Source: an uncultured Dokdonia sp.
GTDB lineage: Bacteria > Bacteroidota > Bacteroidia > Flavobacteriales > Flavobacteriaceae
Assembly (NCBI GenBank): GCA_913060645.1
Contig: CAJXSW010000007.1
Coordinates: forward strand, 1 to 48,348
DNA length: 48,348 bases
Reading direction: 5' to 3'
Shown here: piece by piece, positions 32,979 through 42,124 of the stretch
How the letters are laid out: each line of letters opens with the position of its first letter
Position numbering within the stretch: position 1 is the first letter of the stretch
Position numbers and translations under genes: made by a program
Notes under the pieces: model-generated
What the model saw: the letters and a program-made list of their open reading frames with translations, nothing else
What the model was told of the DNA's origin: nothing
Databases searched by the model: none

Positions 32979-33896
32979 ATGTCTAGCAATCTACATCTTA
33001 CTATTTTAGGTTGTTATGCAGCAGCGCCCAGCTCTTTTAAAAATCCCACATCACAAGTTTTAGACATACGCAATCACTTGTTTCTTATAGATTGTGGAGA
33101 GGGCACACAGGTTGCACTGCGCCGTAACAAGATTAAGTTTTCACGTATAAAGCACATATTTATATCACATTTACACGGAGATCACTTTTTTGGACTAATG
33201 GGAGTGATTACTACCTTTAGTCTTCTTAAAAGAACAGCACCGCTCACTATTTATGGACCTAAGGGTCTTAAAGAAATTATACTCTTACAATTAAAAATCA
33301 CGCAAGGATTAACAAGTTATCCTCTGCGATTTGTAGAGATCACAAGTAAAGAACCTACGGTTATTTATGAGGATGATGAAGTGACGGTAACCACAATACC
33401 GCTTAAACATCGCATTTATACAAATGGCTTTTACTTTCAAGAAAAGCCAGGGGAGCGTAAACTAGACATAAATGCCTGCCTTAATTATGAGATTGATAAG
33501 GCTTATTACTCAAAAATTAAGCAAGGTGGTGATATTACCTTAGATGATGGAACGCTTATCCCTAATGATAAGCTTACCTTTGACCCATCTAAGCCTAAGA
33601 GCTATGCATATTGTAGTGATACAGCTTATAAAGAAGCAGTCGCTACACAAATTGAAGGAGCTACCGTGTTATATCATGAGGCGACTTTTTTAGAAAGTCA
33701 CGCACATTTGTGTAAACCTACTGGTCACAGTACGGCGGCACAAGCAGCGCAGATTGCGGCAAAGGCAGAGGTGGGAAGTTTAGTGTTAGGTCATTATTCC
33801 ATAAGATATGGAGATTTGAATCTATTTATAGAAGAAGCTAGACCTCATTTTGAGAATGTCTTATTAGGAGACGATGGTAAAGAATTTACATTTTAA
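32979..33896 (+). CDS. rnz: Ribonuclease Z
   Basis: 305 residues, metallo-beta-lactamase fold. The zinc motif is HIFISHLHGDHFFGLMG (HxHxDH), with NHLFLIDCGEGTQVALRR before it, YCSDTAY (metal-bridging Asp), LYHEATF, and a final VLGHYSIRYGD. It is a zinc endonuclease that trims the 3' trailer of tRNA precursors. Length and motif order are normal for the ElaC/RNase Z family. Fourth gene of the pyrR run. Confidence 0.96.
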   Translation: MSSNLHLTILGCYAAAPSSFKNPTSQVLDIRNHLFLIDCGEGTQVALRRNKIKFSRIKHIFISHLHGDHFFGLMGVITTFSLLKRTAPLTIYGPKGLKEIILLQLKITQGLTSYPLRFVEITSKEPTVIYEDDEVTVTTIPLKHRIYTNGFYFQEKPGERKLDINACLNYEIDKAYYSKIKQGGDITLDDGTLIPNDKLTFDPSKPKSYAYCSDTAYKEAVATQIEGATVLYHEATFLESHAHLCKPTGHSTAAQAAQIAAKAEVGSLVLGHYSIRYGDLNLFIEEARPHFENVLLGDDGKEFTF

Positions 33897-33902
33897 AGCG
33901 TT

Positions 33903-34319
33903 ATGATGGAAGAAGAAATTAAGAAAATAGCAAAACCAGTGCTGGCTAAGTTGCAAGGGCATTTTGATATTTTGATACCGCGTAACCTATTTCTAGTAAG
34001 CCCAGATACGCAGCTTAAGAAGATTAATACCATTTATGGATCTACTTCTGTAAAAGGAAATATCAGTATTACTTTTAAGTTATTTATGCTGGAAGATCAA
34101 TATATCTGTGAGTATTTTTTACAAGCAGATGGATTTACAGAGCATCGTCGTTATAATATTTACACAGATCGTGTGGAGATGTTAGAAAACTTTGAAGGTC
34201 AGTTTGCCGCATCAGGAGTAGATGATGAGGATATGGATTATGAGGAGTTCACACGTATTAGAAAGCATAATGATAAGGTGAGAAAACTTTTGATTAAAAA
34301 AAGATTCATGAGGAAGTAG
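33903..34319 (+). CDS. Uncharacterised protein downstream of rnz
   Basis: 138 residues; ATG codons at 33903 and 33906 are both possible. A soluble alpha/beta protein: AKPVLAKLQGHFDILIPRNL, then a beta-rich core (GNISITFKLFMLEDQYICEY) and a basic tail (KVRKLLIKKRFMRK). No family recognised. Placed 6 bp after rnz, so it belongs to the same transcript. Confidence 0.75.
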   Translation: MMEEEIKKIAKPVLAKLQGHFDILIPRNLFLVSPDTQLKKINTIYGSTSVKGNISITFKLFMLEDQYICEYFLQADGFTEHRRYNIYTDRVEMLENFEGQFAASGVDDEDMDYEEFTRIRKHNDKVRKLLIKKRFMRK

Positions 34320-34324
34320 AAGTA

Positions 34325-34340
34325 CGCTTTCACGAAAGCG
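34325..34340. repeat. Variant palindrome CGCTTTCACGAAAGCG
   Basis: One central base differs (A for G) from the 16-bp consensus. It lies 5 bp after the previous stop and ~109 bp before the pdxH ATG. Confidence 0.85.
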
Positions 34341-34448
34341 TGCATCTCAAAATCTTTATCTTTTAAAGCGCATATTTTGGGTCATTTTTAGGAATTCTGA
34401 ACTAATTCTGACTTTTATCTTCACCACGGTCTTCGTACATTTACTGCA

Positions 34449-35093
34449 ATGAACAGAGACTTACACGACTACAGAAAATCATACGAGAAAGGCGAGTTGC
34501 TATTAGAAAACTCGGCTTTAAACCCTATGGACCAATTTAAAACTTGGTTTAAAGAAGTGGAAGACGCCGGAGGCGTTGCCGAACCGAATGCGATGACTGT
34601 TGCCACTTTAGGAACAGACGGTTTTCCAAAATCAAGAATTGTTCTTCTCAAAGAACTAGATGCAGATGGGTTTGTTTTTTATACAAATTATACAAGCGAG
34701 AAAGGGGAGAGTATAGCTCACCACGATAAGGTGGGAATTTCTTTTTTCTGGCCTAATCTAGAACGTCAAGTGATTATCAAAGGTGATATAGAAAAAGTAA
34801 GTACAGAGCGCTCTGATACTTATTTTAATGCTAGACCAAAAGATAGTCAGCTAGGTGCTTGGGTTTCTGACCAAAGTAGTGTGATTGGAGGAAGAGAAGT
34901 TCTGGAAGATAAGATGAAGGCACTCAAAGTAACTTACGAAGGAAAAGATATACCACGTCCAGCACACTGGGGTGGTTATATTGTAAAGCCCGTATCTATA
35001 GAGTTCTGGCAAGGAAGACCGAGCCGTTTACATGATAGAATACGCTACAGACTAGAAAACGACCAGTGGATTAAAGAAAGATTAGCCTCGTAA
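34449..35093 (+). CDS. pdxH: Pyridoxamine 5'-phosphate oxidase
   Basis: 214 residues. FMN-binding split barrel with SRIVLLKELDADGFVFYTNY, FFWPNLERQVIIKGDIEKVS and the C-terminal PVSIEFWQGRPSRLHDRIRY that binds PLP. It oxidises pyridoxamine or pyridoxine phosphate to pyridoxal phosphate with FMN. Length is normal. First gene of the pdxH-sixA-ppk1-ppx run; the next ATG comes 1 bp after its stop. Confidence 0.96.
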   Translation: MNRDLHDYRKSYEKGELLLENSALNPMDQFKTWFKEVEDAGGVAEPNAMTVATLGTDGFPKSRIVLLKELDADGFVFYTNYTSEKGESIAHHDKVGISFFWPNLERQVIIKGDIEKVSTERSDTYFNARPKDSQLGAWVSDQSSVIGGREVLEDKMKALKVTYEGKDIPRPAHWGGYIVKPVSIEFWQGRPSRLHDRIRYRLENDQWIKERLAS

Positions 35094-35094
35094 T

Positions 35095-35577
35095 ATGAAA
35101 ACACTCTACCTCGTAAGACACGCAAAATCAAGTTGGAAATTTGATGTTATAGATCATGAGCGACCGCTCAATGAAAGAGGCTTAAATGACGCACCCGCGA
35201 TGGCAGACCATATTGCGTCAACAATGCCTAAGCCAGATCTTATGATGAGTAGTGATGCTTTAAGAGCAAAAACAACTGCTGTATACTTTGCAAAAGCATA
35301 TGGTATCGATGATAGAGAAATACAGTTAGACTATAAAATGTATGACTTTGCGGGAGCAGATCTCGTTGAGGTGATACGTAATGTGAGTGATGAAGTTAAT
35401 TGTTTAATGGTTTTTGGGCATAATAATGCAATGACTAATGTGGTCAATACTTATGGAAATGAAACTATAGATAATGTCTCTACAGCTGCGTTTACAGCAA
35501 TAACTTTTGATATTGATAGTTGGAAAAATCTCAAACAAGGAAAGACGATTTATTACAAAGCTCCTAAAGAATTATAA
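35095..35577 (+). CDS. SixA-type histidine phosphatase
   Basis: 160 residues. LYLVRHAKSSWKFDVIDHER carries the RHG-type motif (RHAKSSW is the SixA variant), with LMMSSDALRAKTTA and MVFGHNNAMTNVVN giving the second catalytic His. These small histidine phosphatases dephosphorylate phosphohistidine proteins or phosphate esters. Its position before ppk1 hints at a link to polyphosphate or to the PPK phosphohistidine, which is inference from synteny. Two bases separate its stop from the ppk1 ATG. Confidence 0.9.
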   Translation: MKTLYLVRHAKSSWKFDVIDHERPLNERGLNDAPAMADHIASTMPKPDLMMSSDALRAKTTAVYFAKAYGIDDREIQLDYKMYDFAGADLVEVIRNVSDEVNCLMVFGHNNAMTNVVNTYGNETIDNVSTAAFTAITFDIDSWKNLKQGKTIYYKAPKEL

Positions 35578-35579
35578 TA

Positions 35580-37646
35580 ATGACGCAAACAGACGAAAAC
35601 AGATATATAAACCGTGAGTTAAGTTGGTTACAATTTAACGCTAGGGTATTACAAGAAGCTGCAGATGAAAATGTACCACTTATTGAGCGTTTTCGTTTTT
35701 TAGGTATTTTTTCAAATAACCTAGACGAGTTCTTTAGAGTACGATATGCTACGGTGCGTAGAATTGTAGATGCTGGTAAAACAGGAAGAAAGGCCTTAGG
35801 AGTTTATTCTGCCGAAGAGTTACTTGAAAAAATCACTGAGATTGTAATAGAACAGCAAACAGAAAGCCTCAAGATTCTTGAGGATATTTATAAAAAGCTA
35901 GAGAAAGAAAACATTTACATGCTCACCGAAGATGAAATTACACTTCCGGAGCATAAAACATTTATTAAAGACTTCTTTACAGATCAAGTATCTCTCGCTG
36001 TAGAAACTATTATCCTACGTGAAGATGTAGAGCTGCCACGTATTCAAGATCTTGACGCCTATTTAATGGTAAAGATGGTGCTTTCAGATACAAAGAAGCC
36101 GTTATATGCACTTTTGGAGATTCCAAGTACGATAGATCGTTTTGTAGTGTTGCCGCAAGTAGATGGTAAGGATTACATCATGATGCTAGATGATTTGATT
36201 AGGTATAATCTTGATACCATTTTTAGCATTTTTGATTATGACAGTATTACTGCTCATATGATTAAAATAACACGTGACGCAGAGCTAGATATTGAGTCTG
36301 ATTTAGGTAAGAGCTTTTTAGAAAAACTCACTCGAAGCGTAAAAGGAAGAGAAGATGGGGAACCTGTGCGCTTTGTTTTTGATAAAACAATTGAGCAAGA
36401 AACGCTACAGTTTCTACTTAGTAAATTAGGTATAGAGCGTATAGATAGTATCATTCCTGGTGGTAGATATCACAACAGGAAAGATTATATGAACTTCCCG
36501 ACCTTTGGTAGGAAAGAGCTCTACTACCCAAGTGTCAAGCCATTACCTATTGCGGGAATAAGCCTAGAAGATAACCTACTAGCTAAGGTCGCAAAGAAAG
36601 ACTTCTTGCAATACACACCTTACCAGAGCTTCTCTTATACTATCAAATTTTTAAGAGAAGCAGCACTAGATCCTAAAGTGAGATCTATAAAAATTACTAT
36701 CTATAGACTTGCAAAATTATCAAGTATCGCAAGTGCACTTATTAACGCAGCCCAAAATGGAAAAGAAGTAACGGTACAAATAGAGCTGCGAGCACGTTTT
36801 GACGAAGAGTCGAACATGCGCTATGCAAAGAAAATGCAAAACGAAGGTGTTCGTCTCATCTTTGGTGTGCCTGGTTTAAAAGTTCATAGTAAAGTCTGTG
36901 TGATTGATAGAGAGGAAGAGGGTAAGATAGTACGTTATGGTTTTATAAGTACAGGAAATTTTAACCACGCTACGGCCCGTATTTATACAGATTACACACT
37001 CTTTACAGCAAACAAGGAAATATTAAAGGATTTAAGCAAGCTCTTCAATTTCTTTGATACTAATTATATAGTAAATAAATATAAGCATCTCGTTGTAGCA
37101 CCACACTACTCAAGAAATAAGATGTACAGGCTTATTCAAGAACAAATAGAGGTTGTAAAAAATGGTGGAAACGGTTTAATACGATTAAAGCTCAATAGCA
37201 TCTCAAATTATGAAATCATTGACAAGCTTTACGAGGCGAGTAACGCTGGTGTAAAGATAGAAATGATTGTACGTGGTGTATGTTGTTTGATTCCTGGGGT
37301 ACCAGGAATGAGTGAGAACATTAAAGTTATTAGTGTCATCGATAAATTCCTTGAACATACTAGAGTCTACATCTTTGGAGAGCCGGGATGGGAGAAGGTA
37401 TTCATTTCTTCATCAGACTGGATGAGCCGTAACCTTGATAATAGGGTAGAAGTTACAGTCCCTATTTATGATGAGGATGTTAAGAAAGAAATAATAGAGA
37501 CGCACGAGATTGCATGGAGTGACAATGTAAAAGCTCGTGTACTTAACAAAGAGATGGATAACAGATACAAAATAGACGATAAGCCAGCGATAAGATCACA
37601 ATTTGCTACGTATGATTATTATGTAAATAAACTCTCTCAATTATAG
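35580..37646 (+). CDS. ppk1: Polyphosphate kinase
   Basis: 688 residues, the usual PPK1 length. N-domain YINRELSWLQFNARVLQEA, the head domain, then two phospholipase D-like catalytic domains. VRLIFGVPGLKVHSKVCVID holds the phosphorylated-His motif (VHSKVC), FISTGNFNHATARIYTDYT follows it, and WMSRNLDNRVEVTVPI closes the second domain. It makes polyphosphate reversibly from ATP through a phospho-His intermediate. Its stop TAG shares its last base with the GTG start of ppx. Confidence 0.96.
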   Translation: MTQTDENRYINRELSWLQFNARVLQEAADENVPLIERFRFLGIFSNNLDEFFRVRYATVRRIVDAGKTGRKALGVYSAEELLEKITEIVIEQQTESLKILEDIYKKLEKENIYMLTEDEITLPEHKTFIKDFFTDQVSLAVETIILREDVELPRIQDLDAYLMVKMVLSDTKKPLYALLEIPSTIDRFVVLPQVDGKDYIMMLDDLIRYNLDTIFSIFDYDSITAHMIKITRDAELDIESDLGKSFLEKLTRSVKGREDGEPVRFVFDKTIEQETLQFLLSKLGIERIDSIIPGGRYHNRKDYMNFPTFGRKELYYPSVKPLPIAGISLEDNLLAKVAKKDFLQYTPYQSFSYTIKFLREAALDPKVRSIKITIYRLAKLSSIASALINAAQNGKEVTVQIELRARFDEESNMRYAKKMQNEGVRLIFGVPGLKVHSKVCVIDREEEGKIVRYGFISTGNFNHATARIYTDYTLFTANKEILKDLSKLFNFFDTNYIVNKYKHLVVAPHYSRNKMYRLIQEQIEVVKNGGNGLIRLKLNSISNYEIIDKLYEASNAGVKIEMIVRGVCCLIPGVPGMSENIKVISVIDKFLEHTRVYIFGEPGWEKVFISSSDWMSRNLDNRVEVTVPIYDEDVKKEIIETHEIAWSDNVKARVLNKEMDNRYKIDDKPAIRSQFATYDYYVNKLSQL

Positions 37647-38539
37647 TGCTTACCATAAAAAAATATGCCGCAATAGATATAGGTTCTAATGCAGTACGTC
37701 TACTCATAGCAAACATCATTGAGCAGGAAGATGGTCCTACGCTATTTAGAAAAAACGCGTTAGTTCGTGTGCCTATTAGGCTTGGAGAAGACGTTTTTAT
37801 TAATGGGGAGATTTCTGCAAAGAACCAAGAGCGCATGGAGGATGCCATGAAAGCTTTTAGGTTACTTATGAATGCTCATCAAGTGCTAGAATATAGAGCT
37901 TGTGCTACAAGTGCGATGAGAGATGCTCGTAATGGTTTTGCTTTCGCGAAAGCGTTAAAGAAAAAAACAAACATCACTATAGATATCATAGACGGCGAGG
38001 AAGAGGCAAAAATTATAGCAGCTACAGATCTTAATAGTTTTATTAAGGAAGACCGAACATACATCTACGTAGATGTAGGAGGAGGGAGCACAGAGATAAC
38101 CATCTATCACATGGGTAGCATGATTGCATCTAGATCGTTTAAAATAGGAACTGTACGATTGTTAAATGATCTCGTCTCGCAAGAAGATTGGGATATTATG
38201 CAAAAATGGATTGCTTTAAAATGCGCAAACTATGATCATATAGATCTTATAGGATCTGGTGGAAACATAAATAAGGTATTTAAGTTAAGTGCAAAAAAGC
38301 CAGGTAAAACCTTATCATACCTCTTTCTAACGCAATTATATAAAGAGCTTCAAAATATGAGTTATGATGAGCGTATTATCAAATTAGAACTCAATCCTGA
38401 CCGCGCAGACGTAATAATTCCTGCATTGCGTATCTATTTACAAGCAATGAAATCATCAAAAGCAAAACAGATTATTGTGCCGAAAATTGGACTTGCAGAT
38501 GGTATCATTAAGAGTTTGTATCATTCTAATAATTCGTAA
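37646..38539 (+). CDS. ppx: Ppx/GppA family exopolyphosphatase
   Basis: 297 residues from a GTG at 37646, fused by one base to the ppk1 stop. Actin/ASKHA ATPase-like fold with YAAIDIGSNAVRLLI (phosphate 1), YVDVGGGSTEITIYHMG (phosphate 2), and GSGGNINKVFKLS. It hydrolyses polyphosphate ends or pppGpp. It has only the two-domain core and lacks the C-terminal HD-like domain of long Ppx enzymes. Coupling to ppk1 suggests matched synthesis and breakdown of polyphosphate. A palindrome copy at 37940-37954 encodes AFAKA. Confidence 0.92.
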   Translation: MLTIKKYAAIDIGSNAVRLLIANIIEQEDGPTLFRKNALVRVPIRLGEDVFINGEISAKNQERMEDAMKAFRLLMNAHQVLEYRACATSAMRDARNGFAFAKALKKKTNITIDIIDGEEEAKIIAATDLNSFIKEDRTYIYVDVGGGSTEITIYHMGSMIASRSFKIGTVRLLNDLVSQEDWDIMQKWIALKCANYDHIDLIGSGGNINKVFKLSAKKPGKTLSYLFLTQLYKELQNMSYDERIIKLELNPDRADVIIPALRIYLQAMKSSKAKQIIVPKIGLADGIIKSLYHSNNS

Positions 38540-38567
38540 TTGGGATTTAAAAATTAATGTATATTTG
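38540..38567 (+). promoter_or_regulatory. Bacteroidota-type promoter for the OmpA-like barrel
   Basis: TTG at 38540-38542, 17 bp, then TATATTTG at 38560-38567, matching the TTG-N17/23-TAnnTTTG pattern. The -7 element is 33 bp upstream of the ATG at 38601. The best promoter visible in the window. Confidence 0.75.
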
Positions 38568-38600
38568 CTTGTAAAACGTAGAATTACAAAACATTAGCTC

Positions 38601-39206
38601 ATGAAAAAATCTTTATTTTTTATTACAGGACTGTTTCTTTTATCTTTTTTTTCCATCAACGCTCAAATTACTTCTGGATTTAAAGCGGGTGTGAATTTTG
38701 CAGATGTAAATGGATTATCTTTTGACAATGATGGTAGCTCTGCAGCAGAGAGAATTGAAAACCAACTTGACGGTAAGCGCACAAGTTATTTTGTAGGTTT
38801 TCTAGTGGATATTCCTATCTCAGAGAAGTTGAGTTTTATGCCAGAATTTATCTTCTCTCAACAAGGAAAGAATTTAGAAAGTTTTCGCCTAGATTACTTA
38901 AACCTTCCTTTAGGATTAAAGCTTAATCTAAGTAATCTGTATATTAATGCTGGGCCACAAGTAGGTGTAAAAGTCTGGGATCCTAATAAGTCTGGAATAT
39001 TTTCAAACTTTGAAGCTTCTGCATTTGGAGGTTTAGGATATATCTTTGATTCTAATATTTTTATTGAAGCAAGATATACTTATGGTCTCACAGATATCTT
39101 TCAAGACAACAACAATTTTACTTTTGATAACGCTGGTGAGACTCGATTTTCTGACTTAGAAGGTAAAAATGCTGTGATTCAATTGGGAATAGGCTATAGA
39201 CTTTAG
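38601..39206 (+). CDS. Outer-membrane beta-barrel protein
   Basis: 201 residues. A signal peptide (MKKSLFFITGLFLLSFFSINAQ) is followed by an eight-strand-type barrel pattern of the porin/OmpX-like family: ITSGFKAGVNFADVNGLSF, FMPEFIFSQQGKNLESF, YLNLPLGLKLNLSNLYINAG, FGGLGYIFDSNIFIEARYTY and a final strand VIQLGIGYRL ending in Leu after an aromatic. A structural or small-pore outer membrane protein; substrate unknown. Paralogue of the next gene. Confidence 0.9.
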   Translation: MKKSLFFITGLFLLSFFSINAQITSGFKAGVNFADVNGLSFDNDGSSAAERIENQLDGKRTSYFVGFLVDIPISEKLSFMPEFIFSQQGKNLESFRLDYLNLPLGLKLNLSNLYINAGPQVGVKVWDPNKSGIFSNFEASAFGGLGYIFDSNIFIEARYTYGLTDIFQDNNNFTFDNAGETRFSDLEGKNAVIQLGIGYRL

Positions 39207-39362
39207 AGCAAATCGTGTTCGTTACCGGGTGTAATTTGTTTTTTATAGTTTATTTACTTGGTTTTGTTATTTTACTATAGAAAACTGATTTATACAATTT
39301 ATCTTTATACCCTGAGGTTCCCAACGTTATCTCTATTTACTAATGACGAATATCTTTTAATT

Positions 39363-40028
39363 ATGAAAAAAATAGTACTATCTATCATCTTTTTTGCATT
39401 TTTATGTAGCACACAGCTTTTTGCACAAGGCGTACGTTTTGGCTTTAAAGCAGGTTTGAGTGTGAGTGAAATAAGCAATCTAGAGTACACTATCGTAAAT
39501 ACAGGTTTAGATGGTGACCCGGCTATTGCGCCTTTTAATTCAATAGATGAAGGCCGCTACGGATTTGCAGTTGCATTTCTTGCAGAAATTCCAGTAACTA
39601 ACAAATTAAGCTTTCAGCCAGAATTTGCTTTTGCATCCCAAGGAAACAAGTATGAAGGTGTTCGTTATGATTTTTTACAAATCCCTTTAGGATTACGTCT
39701 TAACCTTAATAGACTTTTTCTTATTGCAGGACCACAAGCAGGACTTAAGATTTCATTTTATGAGCAATCAGAAAATTACAAATCATTTGACTTTTCTGCA
39801 TTTGGTGGTATAGGATATCACTTTAACGAGAGCATCTTTGTAGAAGCTCGCTTTACAAAAGGATTCTTAGAGGTTTTTGAAGACGATGCAGCGGTACGTT
39901 TGCCATATACACCTGGAGAAGGAGATCCACAAGCAGATAATAATAGCCTTGTGAATGGAGATAACTTCCTTGTAAATGGATCAGGAACTAATCAATACAT
40001 TACATTGAGTATAGGGTACCGTTTATAA
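39363..40028 (+). CDS. Outer-membrane beta-barrel protein (paralogue)
   Basis: 221 residues from the ATG at 39363, chosen since it begins a signal peptide (MKKIVLSIIFFAFLCSTQLF AQ); the 35 codons before it are not credible. The barrel pattern matches the preceding gene almost strand by strand: RFGFKAGLSVSEISNL, FQPEFAFASQGNKYEGVRYD, FLQIPLGLRLNLNRLFLIAG, FGGIGYHFNESIFVEARFTK, and YITLSIGYRL. A loop of ~25 residues (PYTPGEGDPQADNN) before the last strand is longer than in its paralogue. The pair arose by tandem duplication. A strong terminator follows. Confidence 0.9.
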   Translation: MKKIVLSIIFFAFLCSTQLFAQGVRFGFKAGLSVSEISNLEYTIVNTGLDGDPAIAPFNSIDEGRYGFAVAFLAEIPVTNKLSFQPEFAFASQGNKYEGVRYDFLQIPLGLRLNLNRLFLIAGPQAGLKISFYEQSENYKSFDFSAFGGIGYHFNESIFVEARFTKGFLEVFEDDAAVRLPYTPGEGDPQADNNSLVNGDNFLVNGSGTNQYITLSIGYRL

Positions 40029-40047
40029 CATACCTTATTATTTAATT

Positions 40048-40082
40048 AAAAAGCCCAGCTATATGTAATAGCTGGGCTTTTT
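40048..40082. terminator. Bidirectional rho-independent terminator
   Basis: Perfect 15-bp arms AAAAAGCCCAGCTAT and ATAGCTGGGCTTTTT around the loop ATGTA. The A-run and T-run make it work in both directions, ending the barrel gene on one side and the convergent CDP-alcohol transferase gene on the other. Confidence 0.95.
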
Positions 40083-40100
40083 GATTTGTAGAAACAGGTG

Positions 40101-40874
40101 TTACTCTTCGCTTGTAACTGTCATTCTAGTTACTATTAGAATAGGGATCATAATAGAATATGCTATAAAAAAAGGAATGATATAGTCTGCAAGCCCAACC
40201 ACAAGAAACAATGCAATTAATAATAATTGAAAACCTAGACCAAAAGTAGAAACTATTGTCATGAGCCAGTTAGGTGTAATAGACCCTTTCTCTGCCTTAG
40301 GGTCCAGCTTATAAATAAGAGCGTCAAATGCGCCATACAACACTCTGTATGTTTTATATAAAAAGGTAACAGTACTTTGCTGCTCTCCTGGCAACGCCTT
40401 AGGAATTCCTATTTCTATAACACGACTTGTGGTGTCGCCATCAAGCTTGCTGCGCAATATCACATAATAGTAATTATATAATGTTCCTTGCAGCTGGATG
40501 CAAAAAAAAGCAAGTACCGTCCAGTATAAACTAGTGTCAGTTATGAATCCTATAGTGTAAAGGATAGCAGCGTTTAAAAGAATATCAGATATAGAATCTA
40601 GATATCTTCCTGTGTATGAAGGAGTATTTTTAATTCTCGCGAGTTCGCCGTCTGCTGCGTCAAGAATTGATTTTAGAATCAGGAAAAATGCAGCCCAAAA
40701 GTAATATCCTTTCGTAATACAAATAATAGCAATAATGCCACTTACTACAAAAGAGTACGTTACTTGTACAGGCGTGGCAGCCGTGTGTTTTAGAGAAAGA
40801 GCGATACGGCGAGCTATGCTTCGGCCATAATCAGAAAGGTCAACAAATTTGTGGGCTTTGGGTAATTTTGACAT
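40101..40874 (-). CDS. CDP-alcohol phosphatidyltransferase family protein
   Basis: 257 residues with about six hydrophobic segments. The family signature D-G-x2-A-R-x8-G-x3-D-x3-D is perfect: DGELARIKNTPSYTG then RYLDSISD. These integral membrane enzymes use CDP-diacylglycerol or CDP-inositol-type donors to make phospholipid head groups. The head group here cannot be read. It is longer at the N-terminus than the shortest members (KLPKAHKFVDLSDYG). Monocistronic, 98 bp below a palindrome copy. Confidence 0.9.
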   Translation of the reverse strand: MSKLPKAHKFVDLSDYGRSIARRIALSLKHTAATPVQVTYSFVVSGIIAIICITKGYYFWAAFFLILKSILDAADGELARIKNTPSYTGRYLDSISDILLNAAILYTIGFITDTSLYWTVLAFFCIQLQGTLYNYYYVILRSKLDGDTTSRVIEIGIPKALPGEQQSTVTFLYKTYRVLYGAFDALIYKLDPKAEKGSITPNWLMTIVSTFGLGFQLLLIALFLVVGLADYIIPFFIAYSIMIPILIVTRMTVTSEE

Positions 40875-40971
40875 AAACTTCTAGGTAGTAGCATTTTTAA
40901 AAACCTAGAAGGTGCATTTAAAACAGCAATTTATTTTGGGTGCAAAGATACGGGTTAAGTAGGTTTATTTT

Positions 40972-40986
40972 GCTTTCGCGAAAGCG
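40972..40986. repeat. Dispersed palindrome (GCTTTCGCGAAAGCG)
   Basis: Lacks only the first C of the 16-bp consensus. 98 bp upstream of the CDP-alcohol transferase start and close to the stop of the next minus-strand gene. Confidence 0.9.
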
Positions 40987-40990
40987 TAAA

Positions 40991-41989
40991 TCAACCATTA
41001 ATTTCGCGTTTTACAAAAGGGTATATAGAAAGCATTAAAAAGAAAATTATGCTCACTACAACTGTTATAGATATAAAACCGAAAACTACATGTAATCCGA
41101 AAAGAAGTGTAATGGTAGGTTGTATTACTCCAAACATAACGAGTAAAACAATGAGTATATATGCAACCGTGATAACTTTGGGAACCTTGCGCACAGACTG
41201 CGATGTAAGACTTAGTAATTGAGGTAATACTTCCTCAGATAGATGCATCCCAAGTTTTGAAATAAGTTCTTCACTAAATCCCATTCCTCTATATCTTATG
41301 GGGTCTAGCTGTATAGCATACTTTAAAATTCTTTCTTGATGACGTTCATACACACGATGTATATCCAGTTCTTCTTTAAACTGATTATATTTAAATCCAA
41401 AGTAATGGTTCCAGCCCATTCCGACTTTATGCTCAGTCCATTTTTTGAGCATACGCACATCATATTCTTTAGGATTCATGTAGCCTTTTACACTGCTCTT
41501 ACTAGGGTCATTGAGAAGTAATGCTTTGGTTTCTAGGTAAAGTATTTCTGTTTCTCCGTAGCGATCTTTCTCTTCAATATATTCTAACGCTAGTTTAGAT
41601 CTTCCTTTGTAGAATTCTTTGACTAAAAAGTAATTGAGACTTGAGAATTCCTCGTCAATGTATTCTTTAAGCCCTGGTGCCCACACGGATGATCTTAAAA
41701 GAATATCTGCAATATCTCTAAAATAGTGAACTTGCTGTGTCAATTTTTGTATCTCTTGAGACAATGAATCTCCAGAAAACTTAAGACGGGCTGTTTTTGA
41801 GAGAATAAAACCAAGAAGAACGACAACAAGAATAGAACTCAAAAATAAGAGTAACAGAAGTATGTTTTTGAGCTCAGGTAGGTGGTCATTTGTAAAAAAT
41901 AACTCTAAACTTATCATCATAGTAATCCCTCCGCAAACGCTCATAAGCGCCGGGATAAAGGGTACAACCGTCTTGACAAAATTGCGCAA
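40991..41989 (-). CDS. Uncharacterised membrane protein
   Basis: 332 residues from a TTG at 41989; the nearest ATG is 15 codons in and would cut the first membrane segment. Two N-terminal segments (VVPFIPALMSVCGGITMMI and LLLLLFLSSILVVVLLGFIL), a ~180-residue charged helical middle (ITKLAQ-type coiled parts and KEYDVRMLKKWTEHKVGMGW), then two C-terminal segments (VITVAYILIVLLVMFGVI, FGFISITVVVSIIFFLML). No family recognised. The long soluble middle would face the cytosol if both termini are cytosolic. Confidence 0.7.
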   Translation of the reverse strand: MRNFVKTVVPFIPALMSVCGGITMMISLELFFTNDHLPELKNILLLLLFLSSILVVVLLGFILSKTARLKFSGDSLSQEIQKLTQQVHYFRDIADILLRSSVWAPGLKEYIDEEFSSLNYFLVKEFYKGRSKLALEYIEEKDRYGETEILYLETKALLLNDPSKSSVKGYMNPKEYDVRMLKKWTEHKVGMGWNHYFGFKYNQFKEELDIHRVYERHQERILKYAIQLDPIRYRGMGFSEELISKLGMHLSEEVLPQLLSLTSQSVRKVPKVITVAYILIVLLVMFGVIQPTITLLFGLHVVFGFISITVVVSIIFFLMLSIYPFVKREING

Positions 41990-42124
41990 TTTTATCTAAT
42001 CTTTTGATTAATAATAGGTTGGGCCTTTATCTCTTGTGGAGACGCAGGAAGCAAATAAACCATTAATATTTGAATTTACAAAATCTGGATTTTACTCTAG
42101 TGTTTTGAGTACAAATGCAAGTGA

